A DNA stretch of 64,000 bases from Nephrocerus scutellatus (GCA_947095585.1 OX352762.1:95640249-95704248), one strand, 5' to 3'. Positions 10,621-21,357 are shown, counted from the first letter of the stretch. Notes: generated from the letters alone by a model not told the origin. Program-made: numbers and translations.

Positions 10621-11481
10621 GAGAAGGCCAATCGAGTCAAAAAATTCATGGGAAACCTGATAATATCTTTACAGTAAGGAGTTTTTAAACAATTGATTTG
10701 TTTTGTTTATTTATTGTTCGCTTCTTTAAAGCATTTGTGGTGCTTCTTTTTTTGCAAAAACTGATAAGAAAATGTCAAATTTTAATGCAATACAAAACTA
10801 TAAAAATTTTCCGTTACAATCCACAACTGAAAATTTGGTGGCCAAGCAGTAATCTCATCTGTGCTTACGACGAGTTGCAATACAACCTTTTATTTTTTTA
10901 AACATTCCATAAAAATTCCAAAAGAATTTTGAATTTTATTTTCCAAAGTTGCAATATAAATTAATGGAATTTAAGATCCCAAATTACATTCAGTATCGCA
11001 TTCCATTCTATCGAGACAGAAATTATCTCATTTTTTAATTACTTGAAACATAAATACTCATTCTCTTACTTTATACATAATATATATGTGTGAGCGACAA
11101 AAAGATAGAAAACGGGAGAGATGAGAAAAATATTTACGATTCTGTCATATAACTCCAAGGAAAAGTTGTAAACAAAGTCACAAGAGAAACCCACAAACAT
11201 GGCAGTTGCAAAAATTTAATTTCAGGAAACCACAAAATTTTTGTCAGAGGGACAATGCGTTATCACTTTTACAGCGAGAGTGGCACATAAGTAAGAAAAA
11301 TGTTCCATGTCCTTGTGCAGAATACCATACCATTAAACTAACACCTTAGGACATAAATTCATTTCCTATAAACATAAAATATAATATAAATAAACAAATA
11401 AATACCATAAATCATTAAGTATAAATGACAAACTATTTTTAATCAAATAAAGATTAGTTGACTTTATTAGTTGCGTATGTA
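10621..11481. other. No gene seen
   Basis: A+T-rich DNA. The 67-codon frame at 10698-10901 has no recognisable similarity. Confidence 0.4.
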
Positions 11482-11483
11482 AA

Positions 11484-11517
11484 GGGTTTTTCAATAAGAG
11501 CACTTCAACTTTTTTTT
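11484..11517 (+). repeat. Left terminal inverted repeat of mariner-like element
   Basis: This arm pairs imperfectly with 12400-12433. The best-conserved part is GC(A/G)CTTCAACTTTT. Confidence 0.75.
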
Positions 11518-11598
11518 TGAATAAAACACAAACTGTTCGACTTTTGAACTAACTTTTTTTTATTAACGAATTTGAACATATATATATATATGATACAT

Positions 11599-12323
11599 TT
11601 AAGTATGAAACTCGATTTCTTTTGCATGACCACCGCGTGCACGTTTTACGAAGTCCAATCTTTGAACCCAATTTTCGACCACTCTTTCGCATAAATCGGC
11701 CGAAATTCCAGCAATTTCACGTTCAATATTGGCTGTGAGCTCTTGCAACGTCGCCGGCTTATTGGCATAGACTAATGACTTCACATAACCCCAAAGAAAA
11801 TAATCTAGAGGTGTAAAATCACACGAGCGCGGCGGCCACTGGATGGACCCATTTCGCGAAATAACACGCTCATCGAACTTAGTCTTCAATAACGCGATTG
11901 TATCGTGTGCTGTGTGGCATGTGGCCCCGTCCTGCTGAAACCACATGTCGTCCAAGTCCATTCCATTCAATTACGGCCAAAAAAAAACGTTTATCATATC
12001 GCGGTACCGATTTCCATTAACAGTAACGTGGCGATCGTTATCGTCGATGAAAAAATATGGCCCAATGACGCCGCCGGCATGTAATCCGCACCAAACAGTG
12101 ACTTTTTCGGGATGCAACGGTGCCTCATGAATCACGTGGGGTTGCTTTCTGCCCAGTAACGCATATTTTGCTTGTTGACAAATCCTTCTAGCCAAAAGTG
12201 AGCCTCATCGCTGAAGATGATTTTTCGGTGAAAATCTGCATCTGCATCTGCGGCAACAGAACGATTATTTTGATAAAAAATTTGCACGATTTGCAATCGC
12301 TGTTAACATGTCTTGCGTTCCAT
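11599..12323 (-). pseudogene. Mariner-like transposase with N-terminal deletion and one stop
   Basis: The protein would be the DDE transposase of the surrounding element. The start MERKTC is followed by QRLQIVQIFYQNNRSVAA. A deletion then joins this directly to DADADFHRKIIFSDEAHF, so nearly all of the DNA-binding domain is gone. The junction sits at a short (GCAGAT)n-like run near 12240-12255. After a frameshift near the NP of 'AESNP', the frame gives EKVTVWCGLHAGGVIGPYFF. A single in-frame TAA at 11971-11973 comes next, then WFQQDGATCHTA and PPRSCDFTPLDYFLWGYVKS. All three acidic catalytic positions are visible (SDE, QQDGA, SCD); the last two are separated by about 36 residues. The C-terminus is complete (EIEFHT, stop). 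Confidence 0.85.
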
Positions 12324-12399
12324 GATGAAATGTATACTAATGAAGTTTCCAAATGTCAAAAGAAGAATAAAAAATATGGCGTCGTTCGCCGTTCCTATT

Positions 12400-12433
12400 G
12401 GAGAAAAGTTGAAGCGCACCTGTTGAAACACCC
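12400..12433 (-). repeat. Right terminal inverted repeat of mariner-like element
   Basis: This is the inverted partner of 11484-11517. It is followed by GA and then TA. Confidence 0.75.
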
Positions 12434-12437
12434 GATA

Positions 12438-13004
12438 TTTAAACATCCAACACGTACGACGAGGTAAGGGTAAAGTTGCAAGTAGGACGCATGACTTACA
12501 TCTTGATGCTGACAGAAACAAAGAAGCCTCAAGTCTGAATAACCAGAATCTTTAATCATTCCATCTTCACTTAATGTATTCTGATTTCACCAAGTTAAAA
12601 TATTTCTTCCGAATTAAAAAGAGGGATTTAAAATAATTTTCGATGAAACATGAATGGCTTCCCGAAGGCATCAATAATAAGTTTGTCCTTCGTATTTGGT
12701 TTTTTACGCAAGTTATTCAAACAGGGCTAGCGATGCGTGTATTTGAAACAACTTTGAATATATTGCCGGATTTTAGGATATAATAGCGGTATTTTCCTCA
12801 TGTAGTGCGGCATATCGGATCAACTTTTTGAAATTGCGGAAATAGTCTGTTTTTGTTTGAGACTATTTCCGAAAATTCTGGGAGACCACAGGAGAATTTT
12901 GCTTTGAATTAATTGGCGTGTTATTTATTTTTGTCGCAAACAAAATTAAAATTAATTAAAATTAAAAAGTACGCTCCGCGATCCAACAAACTTTTTCATT
13001 GCAC
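12438..13004. other. No gene seen
   Basis: A+T-rich DNA without a recognised feature. Confidence 0.4.
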
Positions 13005-13180
13005 AAATCATCTAGAATACGAATAAACGTGAAACTATTCTATACTGCTGTAAAACTGCTGTAATCACATATACGTTTAAGTTGACGTATGCGGTAATTT
13101 AGATATAGAGCCAACAATGTGGGTTTATGAGCAGACCATTCTGGTTTTGGAGTGCTCTGTTGAGAACTCCCACAAGCAAT
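13005..13180 (+). repeat. SINE family 1 distal fragment
   Basis: The segment carries TACTGCTGTAATCACATATA, then a GATATAGAGCCAACAATGTG phrase, then GGAGTGCTC. These match, in the same order, the distal half of the SINE-like repeat at 9530-9670. The tRNA-like head is absent. Confidence 0.5.
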
Positions 13181-13234
13181 TTTTTTCCGTCTCAATAGTT
13201 CAGTCTGACGCTATGCTTAGCAAGTTCTGAAGCG

Positions 13235-13830
13235 TGTGTAAATTAAAACAAGTAAATGTAAAAAACTTCATTTTTCAGGTACAAACTCTTATGTATACAT
13301 CGACACACGCCACACAGTTTTTTTATTTATTTAGTAGTAATCGCCATAATATATGTCTTTTAGGTCGGGCCTATTTCAAAGTACTTTCTTTTTTCCACGA
13401 CCGGATTTTGACATTGAGCCGCTCACAAAAAAAAACATAAATTTCAACCAACCGCACCCGCCACACGCGAAATGCGACACGTGTCACAGGCAGAGTATTA
13501 AAAATGCTTTTTTGGACTGAGACACTCACAAAATTTCAGCTCTGTAGGTCGTGTAGAAGGTGGTTAAAAAGGTTCCCAAAGAAAACGAAAAAACGAAAAT
13601 TTAAACCCATCACACGCCCCACACGCGACACACGCGCAAGCGACACTCGACACGCTTCACAAGCGGAATATAAAAAATTTTATTTTGGAATTAGACACTT
13701 ACAAAATTTCAGCTCTCTAGGTCGTGTGGAAGGTTAAAGGCAATGACCCCAAATAAGTCGAAAAAACCCAAATTTCAACACAGCACACGAGCCACACGTG
13801 TCGAACGCATCACACGCGGATTATAATTTT
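13235..13830 (+). repeat. 'CACACGCG' interspersed repeat, copy 2, left part
   Basis: The start (ACAAACTCTTATGTATACAT then CGACACACGCCACAC) agrees with the ends of the copies at 37265 and 60540. Three subunits follow, each with a CACACGCG-type block and a GACACTCACAAAATTTCAGC-type block. The copy is split by DNA carrying the mariner-like element at 13914-14754 and resumes at about 14780. Confidence 0.7.
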
Positions 13831-13913
13831 TTTTTATAATTTTTATTAAATCATTTATTTCATTCAATTTAACTTTATAATACAATGGTTAGTAAAAAAT
13901 TAAGAAAATTACT

Positions 13914-13951
13914 CCGTTAAGGTGGCAAATACTTAAAGGGATGATTCCTTG
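13914..13951 (+). repeat. Left terminal inverted repeat (38 bp)
   Basis: It matches the reverse complement of 14707-14744 at 36 of 38 positions by direct comparison. Confidence 0.85.
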
Positions 13952-14090
13952 TTTAGGGTGTGTAAAAAATGGTATGGAAGGGGGGGTCTATTTTCACCCC
14001 CTTCTCTGTCCGTAGCGTTTTAATGCGAAGAGATGTACTGTTGACCTTACATCACTTCACACCATGTAACTCTTAAACACTTCTAGGAAC

Positions 14091-14611
14091 ATGGTCACCG
14101 TTCACCGCCGTCTCAGTGTTCCTGCTGCGACTGTGCAACGAGTATTACATACGGAACAGATGCACCCTTACCACTTCAGTCCAATGCAGAATCTGCTTCA
14201 AAGGGATTTGCCCAAAAGAACCCAATTTTGTGAGTGGATACTTGAAAACCGCAATCATGATCGTGCCGTCCTTTGGACAGATAAAGGTACTTTGTTAAAG
14301 TAACATCTTCGCAAACTCGTTTCAGTATAAATGTTTGGGCCGGAGTTATCGGGGATAATTTCATTGATCCTCACATACTACCCAAAAGGCTAAATTCGAA
14401 CGGGTACCTGCAATTTTTGACGGATCACCTGCAAGAATTTATGGAAAATGTCCCATTACTGACTCGCATAAACATGTTGTTTCAGGTTGATGGTGCTCAT
14501 TGCCACAGCGGACGTAATGTTACTGCATTTTTAAGTGAACATTATCGAAACCGATGGATTGGTATAAACGGTCCGGTGGTGAAGAAGGAAAGAGCTAGAA
14601 ATAGAAACTAA
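14091..14611 (+). pseudogene. Tc1/mariner-type transposase, broken
   Basis: This would be the transposase of the surrounding element. The first frame (14091-14303) gives MHPYHFSPMQNLLQRDLPKR, then FCEWILENRNHDRAVLWTDK. That is the linker and the first catalytic Asp region (normally F/WTDEATF, here WTDKGTL). A frameshift with loss of some 20 codons leads to SQTRFSINVWAGVIGDNFID, then LQEFMENVPLLTR. The second catalytic Asp motif FQVDGAHCHSG and HYRNRWIGINGPV follow. The protein then ends in unrelated sequence, so the third acidic residue and C-terminus are gone. The family resembles the fragment at 50025-50345. Confidence 0.8.
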
Positions 14612-14706
14612 AAAATAGCTAGGAAGAAGGATTGAACATGCAGACGTAAACCGCAGTGGGTGAGTTTAGACGATACGATCCCATACGATTTTTTCACGAA
14701 ACTAAC

Positions 14707-14744
14707 CAAGGAATCATCTCTGTAAGTATTTGCCACCTTAACGG
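14707..14744 (-). repeat. Right terminal inverted repeat (38 bp)
   Basis: Inverted partner of 13914-13951. It is followed by ATACATCCTG and the TA at 14755-14756. Confidence 0.85.
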
Positions 14745-14779
14745 ATACATCCTGTATATTAATAATAATAATTATATAA

Positions 14780-14925
14780 ATGACATAAAAAATGCTATTT
14801 TGGACTTAGACACTCACAAACTATTAGTTCTCTAGGTCATGTGGAGGGTGGTTAAAAAGAACCTCAAAGTATTCCAAAATACAGACAAAAAGGTGTCAAG
14901 TCAAGTAAAATAAAAGTTTTTGAAA
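14780..14925 (+). repeat. 'CACACGCG' interspersed repeat, copy 2, right part
   Basis: It resumes with ATAAAAAATGCTATTTTGGA, continues through GGTTAAAAAGAACCTCAAAG and ends with CAGACAAAAAGGTGTCAAGT. The same terminal phrase, inverted, opens the copies at 36834 and 60125, so this is a true end of the family. Confidence 0.7.
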
Positions 14926-15008
14926 AAAGTTCGAACTCATGCTTAGAAAATGGCCTACAAGAGCTTCTGAGAAAACTTACGACAATAGTCAGGATACTCT
15001 AGGGTGTG

Positions 15009-15626
15009 TAAGGTAGTGTCCTAATTGAACAGCGATCGCGCGTTCTGGCGATGAGCGATGATTGCGAAAAATATCAAACATCAATAATCTTAGTACGTGG
15101 CGTATTTAGAACATAGACGCGATCGCGCGATGAGTGAGAACGTTCGAAGAAGCTTGCTTGAATTCGCCTCGCGAGCGTTTATCGAACTTTGAAAATAGTT
15201 TTGATCGAACAACGCGATGTGTAAACGTTTGATCACTTAAAACCAAACGAGTTTTTTTTCCAACGCTCTATAACGCAGGGAGTATTATAAAACCAATTTA
15301 AAAAGTGATATTGTGTGGCAGAGTATTTCAATTAATTTAAAAAAACAAGTAATTAACTAAAATATTGTTGTAATTTATTCATATATTATCAAAGTTTATA
15401 TTTTTCTGAATTAAAGTTGCGAATGCAATTAAATTTTAAATATTGTTATTAATAAAACAAGTAGTAAATAATTCTCTAGGGTTCAATGGGGAACTCGTTG
15501 GTCGATTTCGATTGCTTCATTCCTAGAAGTCATTTCAGCTCAACCAACCTCAACAACAACTTCACATGTACTAGATGATCGCGAAATGCTGTGTTGTCAA
15601 GCACGACGACGTCTGTGAATTAGGAC
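15009..15626 (+). repeat. MITE-like element, copy 1
   Basis: The element begins TAAGGTAGTGTCCTAATTGA and ends in an inverted AATTAGGAC. Its interior (GAGAACGTTCGA, GCGATCGCGC, ATCGAACTTTG, TGATCACTTAAAACCAAACG) aligns with the reverse complement of 59424-60119 over the whole length. It has no open reading frame of note. Short inverted ends plus two dispersed copies suggest a non-autonomous DNA transposon. Confidence 0.7.
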
Positions 15627-15681
15627 TGGATTTAAATGTGTGTGTCCTAATTGCAATCGCGCGACCAGACGTCGTCGTGCT
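15600..15681. repeat. Perfect 16-bp inverted repeat (hairpin)
   Basis: AGCACGACGACGTCTG at 15600-15615 is the exact reverse complement of 15666-15681. An inner pair, AATTAGGAC (15618-15626) with GTCCTAATT (15644-15652), extends the pairing. The structure sits at the right end of the MITE-like copy. Confidence 0.85.
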
Positions 15682-16284
15682 GGAAATCGTCAATGTCAAA
15701 TCACTCGCTGATCATGCTGTGTACTTTGATATATGAATCGTCAGTGCCAATGCACTCACTGCTCGCCAACGGGTTGCATTAACGTAAATATCAATGATCG
15801 CCTAAACAGATTCTTAAGGGAGACCGATGCACAAATAAAATCTGAATTATTTGAACAGTTAAACTAATTTTTATTCATTTAATACTCTCAATACAAGTCC
15901 CACTGCCCAAAGAACGCAATTGAAGTCACCATCCCAAAGAGCGCACACTCGCATGTTATCATAGAGACAGTCAATCCAAGCCGGATTCTTAGGAAAAATA
16001 ACTTCATGGAATTCTTGATTAGATTTAGATTAAGATATTTGTATTAAACATTAAAGTAATATACAATTTTGATTTAAAACTAAACTTATAACTAATATTA
16101 ATATGTGTCGGCTCAACAATAGGGGTCCGACGTATTTACATTGTCTTTTTTTGGTATTGTTTATTTTTAAACAATATTTTTTACTACTTAATCTACTACA
16201 TGTTTATTTTTAAGGGAATTAAATTTTAAACAATAATTTTAAAATAAAATAAGAATGAAAAATATTAAGCGGCGTATAAACAGG
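15682..16284. other. No gene seen
   Basis: After the hairpin the sequence carries short GC-rich phrases (CACTCGCTGATCATGC, CACTCACTGCTCGCC) that may be further MITE debris. It then becomes A+T-rich with no recognised feature. Confidence 0.35.
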
Positions 16285-18335
16285 GCGAACTTCAGCCTCT
16301 GTAATATTGGTTGCCTGCCTTCTCGTAGAAGGAGACGTCTTGATTGTTAAATATGTCATCGAATCTAGCATCAGTGAATCCTCTTATGTGTATGTACCGG
16401 TGACTTGGCTTGATTTCCTCGATTCGCAGTCCTTGCATCTCAGGAATTGGATGTGTTCCCAATGCGTCGACGAATTTCCTCGCCATTCGGAACAAGTGAT
16501 CAGATATTGGCAGCAGACCTGCTGCTTCGTATAGTTTTGTAGTCCATACAAACTTATACCTGTTTGTCACCCTCCAGAGTCCTGTACAGATCCTTAGTAC
16601 CTTCCTTTCATATAGGGAGGTCTTCTTCATCGTATTTGGTTAGACGGTGAGCCATATGGGGTAGCCATAGGTTATCACTGGCCTGATGAGTTTCTTGTAG
16701 ATAAGCAGCCTGGTGTTGTTGGAAAGACCGTTTCGTCTTTTAAGTAGCGGGTGCACCAAATGAAGAGCGTAGTTCGCTGTTTTTATTGTTTTGTCGATGT
16801 GAGAGTTAAACTTGAGACTCTCAGTAAAGTTGATTCACAGGTACTTAGCCTCTGACTTGGTGTTTATTGTTGTGTTATCCGGAAGGGTGATTTTTAAGGC
16901 TCTGCACCGGCTTGCGATTTTTCTTATCCTTGTTTCGGTTGCTGGTACTCGGAAGCAGATGAGTTACGTTTTATTGGCGTTGAACTTTAGTCGCCACTTC
17001 AGGTAGTAGTCCCAAAGATTTCTGAGGTGTTCCTCTACTCTTCGGGCAGCTATCTCAGGAGAGCGGGAAACTGCATACGTTATGGAGTCATCCGCGAAGA
17101 GCATAGTTCATGTTCCGGCTGTATTTGTGGGTTGATCCGCCGTATAGATGCTATACAGGACTGGTCCAAGTATGGAACCTTGAGGAACTCCGGCTTTGAT
17201 CCTTTTCATTGTCGATGGGCGGTCGTACAACTGTACAAAGGAGACCCTGTTAAAAAGAAATTTTTTAATTATTTTTACAATATAATTGGGGAAACCAAAA
17301 CTAATAAGCTTGTACAGTAGCCCGTTTATCCAGACACTATCGAAAGCTTTTTCGATGTCTAGCAAACAGGTCAATGTACTACTTTTGACGTTCAGTCCTT
17401 AAGTGACGTCACTGTGAAGCTTCAGCAGAGGGTGCAGCGTAGAGTGCTTCTCTCGGAAACCGTACTGAAAGGAAGGAATAAGATTTCTTTCCGTACAAAA
17501 CGTATTGATCTTTTTACGGATCAATGATTCCAATACTTTACTGATACAACACAGTAGAGCTATTGGACGGTAACCAGTTACGCTGGAGTGGTCAGTTTTC
17601 TTGGGTACTGGTACTACCTTGGCCACCTTCCAGTTGTCCGGAAATTAACCATTGTTTAGGCAATTGTTGAAAATGATGGTTAACATCAAAATTGCCATAC
17701 CCGGTAACTTTTTAAGCAAAAAGTTGGAAATCCCATCTGTGCCTAATGATTTTTTGGAGTTTCCACTCATAATCAAATCATTGACAACAGCTGTTCCGGT
17801 AAACATATCGACGTCTACGGGTGCGTTGGCGGGATTTTCTTCGCTGAACTCCACTATAGTATTTCTTGGAGAAGTGGTGTCTTCCACAAGACTTTCAACC
17901 TCTTCCAAGAAATCTGGAAGATGAGTTGGTGGTCGGTCCGTAAAGCTCCTTTCAAAATGGCAGGCAAAGGCTTCCGCTTTTTCAGCAGCGCTGGATACTG
18001 TTCGATCTTCAATGGTGATGATCTCTGGAATGGAAATACGCTTTCCAACCAGCAGGCAAGTGTTGGAAGCGATCCCTGCTAGTGCGAATTGTTTTCTGCC
18101 GATCAATGGCTGAATTCACTGTAATCTCAAAATTTCTGATAGCATCATCAATTTCTGTATTCTCCAGATTTCTGCAAGCCGCTGGAATAGGAAGTTCAGC
18201 TTCAACTTCTGATCTAAACCGGTTCCAGTTATGGCATTTTAGAGACTGTTCCATATCTATGCACTCATTACCATTTTTTATAAAATGATAATCCTGCCTA
18301 AACTCAATTTTAGAGATGATCCCGTAATTATTTAA
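16285..18335 (-). pseudogene. Jockey-clade LINE ORF2 (reverse transcriptase), 5'-truncated
   Basis: The ORF2 protein would nick DNA and reverse-transcribe its own mRNA. Minus-strand frames give, in order: the EN-RT linker (18335-17645, with RSEVEAELPIPAACRNLENT and SLGTDGISNFLLKKLPG); RT fingers (17626-17399: VVPVPKKTD, GYRPIALLCCISKVLESLI, FQYGFREKHST); and palm (17374-17108: LLDIEKAFDSVWINGLLYKL, AGVPQGSILGPVLYSIY). After a frameshift FADDSITYA follows, with the catalytic box at 17087-17098 intact. The C-terminus is YERKVLRICTGLWRVTNRYK to NQYYRG, stop near 16293. At least three frameshifts or stops occur (for example near 17640, 17385 and 17105). The endonuclease is absent because the copy is 5'-truncated at 18335. 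No RNase H follows. A paralogous C-terminus lies at 32145-32483. Confidence 0.85.
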
Positions 18336-19482
18336 TTCATTTAAAACTTTTTGATCAATTTGTATTCGTAAGGCCTCAAAAAATGCTAAATTATCGGCAC
18401 AACAATCTCACTAGACAACTGATAAGGTTCTTTATTTCAGAGGTTCCTGTGAGGACTGAGAACAAGTAAGATATTTTTTTTTTGGGTCAGTTCGTATGAC
18501 AGGTAGCTCAACCCGTTGACATACACACCAAATCTGGCCAGTAATATGTCTCGTTTTTTTTATAATTTGCGCGTGCTTGACACAGCGTGGGCGTTAAGGA
18601 AAAGGTGGAGAAAAGAGGAGATGTCTATGAGCTAGTGTCTTGAATGCCTGTGGATCATACAAAGACAGAGCTTGGCAAAGCATTCCACATACGTGTTGTA
18701 CGGCTGAAGAACGAATCATTCATTTAAAACTTTTTGATCAATTTGTATTCGTAAGGCCTCAAAAAATGCTAAATTATCGGCACAACAATCTCACTAGACA
18801 ACTGATAAGGTTCTTTATTTCAGAGGTTCCTGTGAGGACTGAGAACAAGTAAGATATTTTTTTTTGGGTCAGTTCGTATGACAGGTAGCTCAACCCGTTG
18901 ACATACACACCAAATCTGGCCAGTAATATGTCTCGTTTTTTTTATAATTTGCGCGTGCTTGACACAGCGTGGGCGTTAAGGAAAAGGTGGAGAAAAGAGG
19001 AGATGTCTATGAGCTAGTGTCTTGAATGCCTGTGGATCATACAAAGACAGAGCTTGGCAAAGCATTCCACATACGTGTTGTACGGCTGAAGAACGAATCA
19101 TTCATTTAAAACTTTTTGATCAATTTGTATTCGTAAGGCCTCAAAAAATGCTAAATTATCGGCACAACAATCTCACTAGACAACTGATAAGGTTCTTTAT
19201 TTCAGAGGTTCCTGTGAGGACTGAGAACAAGTAAGATATTTTTTTTTTGGGTCAGTTCGTATGACAGGTAGCTCAACCCGTTGACATACACACCAAATCT
19301 GGCCAGTAATATGTCTCGTTTTTTTTATAATTTGCGCGTGCTTGACACAGCGTGGGCGTTAAGGAAAAGGTGGAGAAAAGAGGAGATGTCTATGAGCTAG
19401 TGTCTTGAATGCCTGTGGATCATACAAAGACAGAGCTTGGCAAAGCATTCCACATACGTGTTGTACGGCTGAAGAACGAATC
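18336..19482 (-). repeat. Tandem trimer of a 383-bp retroelement 3'-end unit
   Basis: Three head-to-tail units start at 18336, 18719 and 19101 (383, 382 and about 382 bp). I see no difference between units apart from the length of one T-run (10, 9 and 10). On the minus strand each unit encodes the end of a jockey/CR1-type ORF2 (DSFFSRTTRMWNALPSSVF) followed by non-coding sequence, presumably the 3' UTR. The identical 70-codon plus-strand frames inside are antisense by-products. The trimer joins the truncated jockey ORF2 at 18335. Confidence 0.9.
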
Positions 19483-19690
19483 CCTGAAATTTACTGTACG
19501 TCCAAAGATGGTCTTAAGGGTAAACTGATGATCGTTTAGAGCGCCACGAGTATTGCGGTGGAATTAAAGGAAAGAAGGCATGCAACTGACTATTTCTTTT
19601 GAGCACCGCTGGTGGAAAAAGCGATAAAATAGTGACAAGCAGGAAACGTTCCTACGGTGTTTTAGCAAAGGTTTTTAATATCATTTTATT
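19483..19690 (-). pseudogene. Jockey/CR1-type ORF2 C-terminus
   Basis: The minus strand reads LKHRRNVSCLSLFYRFFHQR, CSKEIVSC, HRNTRGALNDHQFTLKT and VNFRDSFFSRTTR, running into the first unit of the tandem array. The pattern matches the C-terminal domain of the better element at 28.8-31.7 kb (LEHRRNVGALSVFYKFYNGK) and of the copy at 43190-43395. Only the last part of the protein is present, so the source was strongly 5'-truncated. Confidence 0.75.
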
Positions 19691-20690
19691 GAAGGCTCTT
19701 TTGAAGGCAGACGAACTTTCTGTTCTTGATTTATGCTGATATCCCCACATCCATCTCGACGGACATTTTGGCTTTTTTGCCTTTTTAGGCTCCAAAATGA
19801 CTGTAACGTCGAGAACTTGTGTTTTTATTTTTTATCTTATTTTTAAATTCATTTTTATATACTCGTACAAATACAATATAATATGTGTAGAGTGGAACCA
19901 AAGTAAAACAGCAAACTATTCTATTTTTCGTTTGGTGGTTTGTTACTATATTTACGCTAAATTGCATTTACTCGCACAAAGCACCTGCTAATAACGATAA
20001 TGGCTTTTAAGGCTTTGTGCTTATACATATAACGTATTTACGCATTTTAAGCTGAATACCATTATAACAGTTTATTTTATTTCTAATTGATAAATGCTGT
20101 AATCTCTTTTATTAGCATCGTCCTTTTCTAATTGATTTTCCTTACTGCGGATGAACATCAAGCAACACAAATAGCAAATGGCAATGATTAGCAACATATT
20201 CGCGGCAATTATTCGTTGTTGGTTAATTCGTTTTCAATCTATTACACACTTATCTACCACAGCATAATACACATTTGTAGGAAAATTCAATAATGAGATT
20301 ATTAGCAATGTTTGTGGGTGTCAATATATCACGTTGATTGGATGCGAAAGAAAGAGGCAAGCAGTTCTGCGTTTACGTTACTGAAACCAAATACGGCTAC
20401 AATTTATTTTTATATTTAACTGTAACCAGGCGATTCGCTACCCACACAAACCCCCTTTCACTTACCACCGCGTATATTAACATTTAACCCTCCAGGGATG
20501 GTGACATGGATTTACTATAGCCTATAATACGACAAAACTTACTTCTGAGCACTTTGTGTAAACTGAGATAACTAATAACGAAACTAATGACATTTTCGTA
20601 AATATCACGAATACAGCGCCACTTCTCGGGCTAGAAAGAAGAGAGAAACTTATCAAAGCACCAAACGAACATATGGTGTGAATATGGCAT
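19691..20690. other. No gene seen
   Basis: A+T-rich DNA. Two related phrases, AGCACCAAACGAACATATGG (20657-20676) and AGCACCAGTCGAACATACGG (20778-20797), hint at a short diverged repeat that reaches into the following LTR. Confidence 0.35.
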
Positions 20691-21290
20691 TGTTACCATC
20701 GGTTTTATACATTAGAATTACACATTTTCAAAAATATCTCGACTCCACCGCGACCTACCGAGCACATACCTTTAAGAGCACCAGTCGAACATACGGCTTA
20801 AATGTGTGAATTCTGACAGTTAAATTATCCATCCGAGTACTTTCCAAAAATTATAGCACATATTTAGGCTCAGTAATATTCTGTATTAATTTATATGTTC
20901 CCCTCATATGGGAACTTGTATTCAAATTGTATATACATATCAGTTATACGTGGGGAATATAAAAGTGTATATACAATAAAAATTATACCAGTATGTGCTG
21001 GTGTTTTCAAGGTCAATAACTACAGAATCTTATTGATTGGGAATAAATTTCCCAAATTTTATCGCAGTAAGGTATTATTGTTTGGAATTCAACCGGACTA
21101 CTTGAATAGTTAAAAAATAAACAAAGCTACCGACTATGTGAATATTAGTATTATATGTTTTTCACTAGAGCTAATTTGTGATCTGTTGCTATTTTTTAAT
21201 TAGAGTTGTAATTTGTGAATAAACGAACTGGTGTTGTATTTTTATTTGCAATAACAGTTACGAAATCTAGAAAGCCTAAATTTCGTTACA
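20691..21290 (+). repeat. LTR-like sequence, copy 1
   Basis: The segment starts TGTTAC and ends TTTCGTTACA. It has a TATA-like box (TATAAAAG at 20958-20965), and near its end GTGAATAAACGAACTGGTGT and AAAGCCTAAATTTCG. The distal half aligns with 48051-48691 and 49545-49996. No matching target duplication is visible, so the exact start is uncertain. No gag or pol sequence adjoins, so it is probably a solo LTR. Confidence 0.5.
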
Positions 21291-21357
21291 TTATATGCAC
21301 AATCACTTATATATATGTAGATTACATAAATGTTAATTACTTATAACTGTTTTTTTA

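Larger units (their letters stand above)
11482..12435 (-). mobile_element. Mariner-like element with inverted ends and TA flanks
   Basis: Imperfect terminal inverted repeats bound the element. The left end starts AAGGGTTTTTCAATAAGAGC and the reverse complement of the right end starts TCGGGTGTTTCAACAGGTGC. Both continue into CACTTCAACTTTT or CGCTTCAACTTTT. TA dinucleotides lie immediately outside both ends (11480-11481 and 12436-12437), as expected for Tc1/mariner insertions. The total length is about 954 bp, short for an intact element, because much of the transposase N-terminus is missing. Confidence 0.8.
13914..14754 (+). mobile_element. Mariner-like element nested in the 'CACACGCG' repeat
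   Basis: Inverted repeats of 38 bp with 36 matches lie at 13914-13951 and 14707-14744. The left arm begins CCGTTAAGGTGGCAAATACT. The right end continues to CATCCTG followed by TA, as in other Tc1/mariner elements; the outermost ten or so bases of the left end have decayed. The interrupted host repeat resumes on the right (ATAAAAAATGCTATTTTGGA), so the insertion is younger than the repeat. Confidence 0.8.

Noticed and set aside
18640..19234. Two identical 70-codon plus-strand proteins as a duplicated gene
   Set aside because: They lie antisense within the 383-bp tandem units, which on the other strand encode a LINE ORF2 C-terminus and 3' UTR.
18336..19482. CRISPR-like or satellite array unrelated to transposons
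   Set aside because: Units are long, contiguous without spacers, and encode the end of a LINE ORF2.
20691..21290. A complete LTR with target duplication
   Set aside because: The flanking four bases differ (GCAT versus TTAT), so only LTR-like similarity is claimed.
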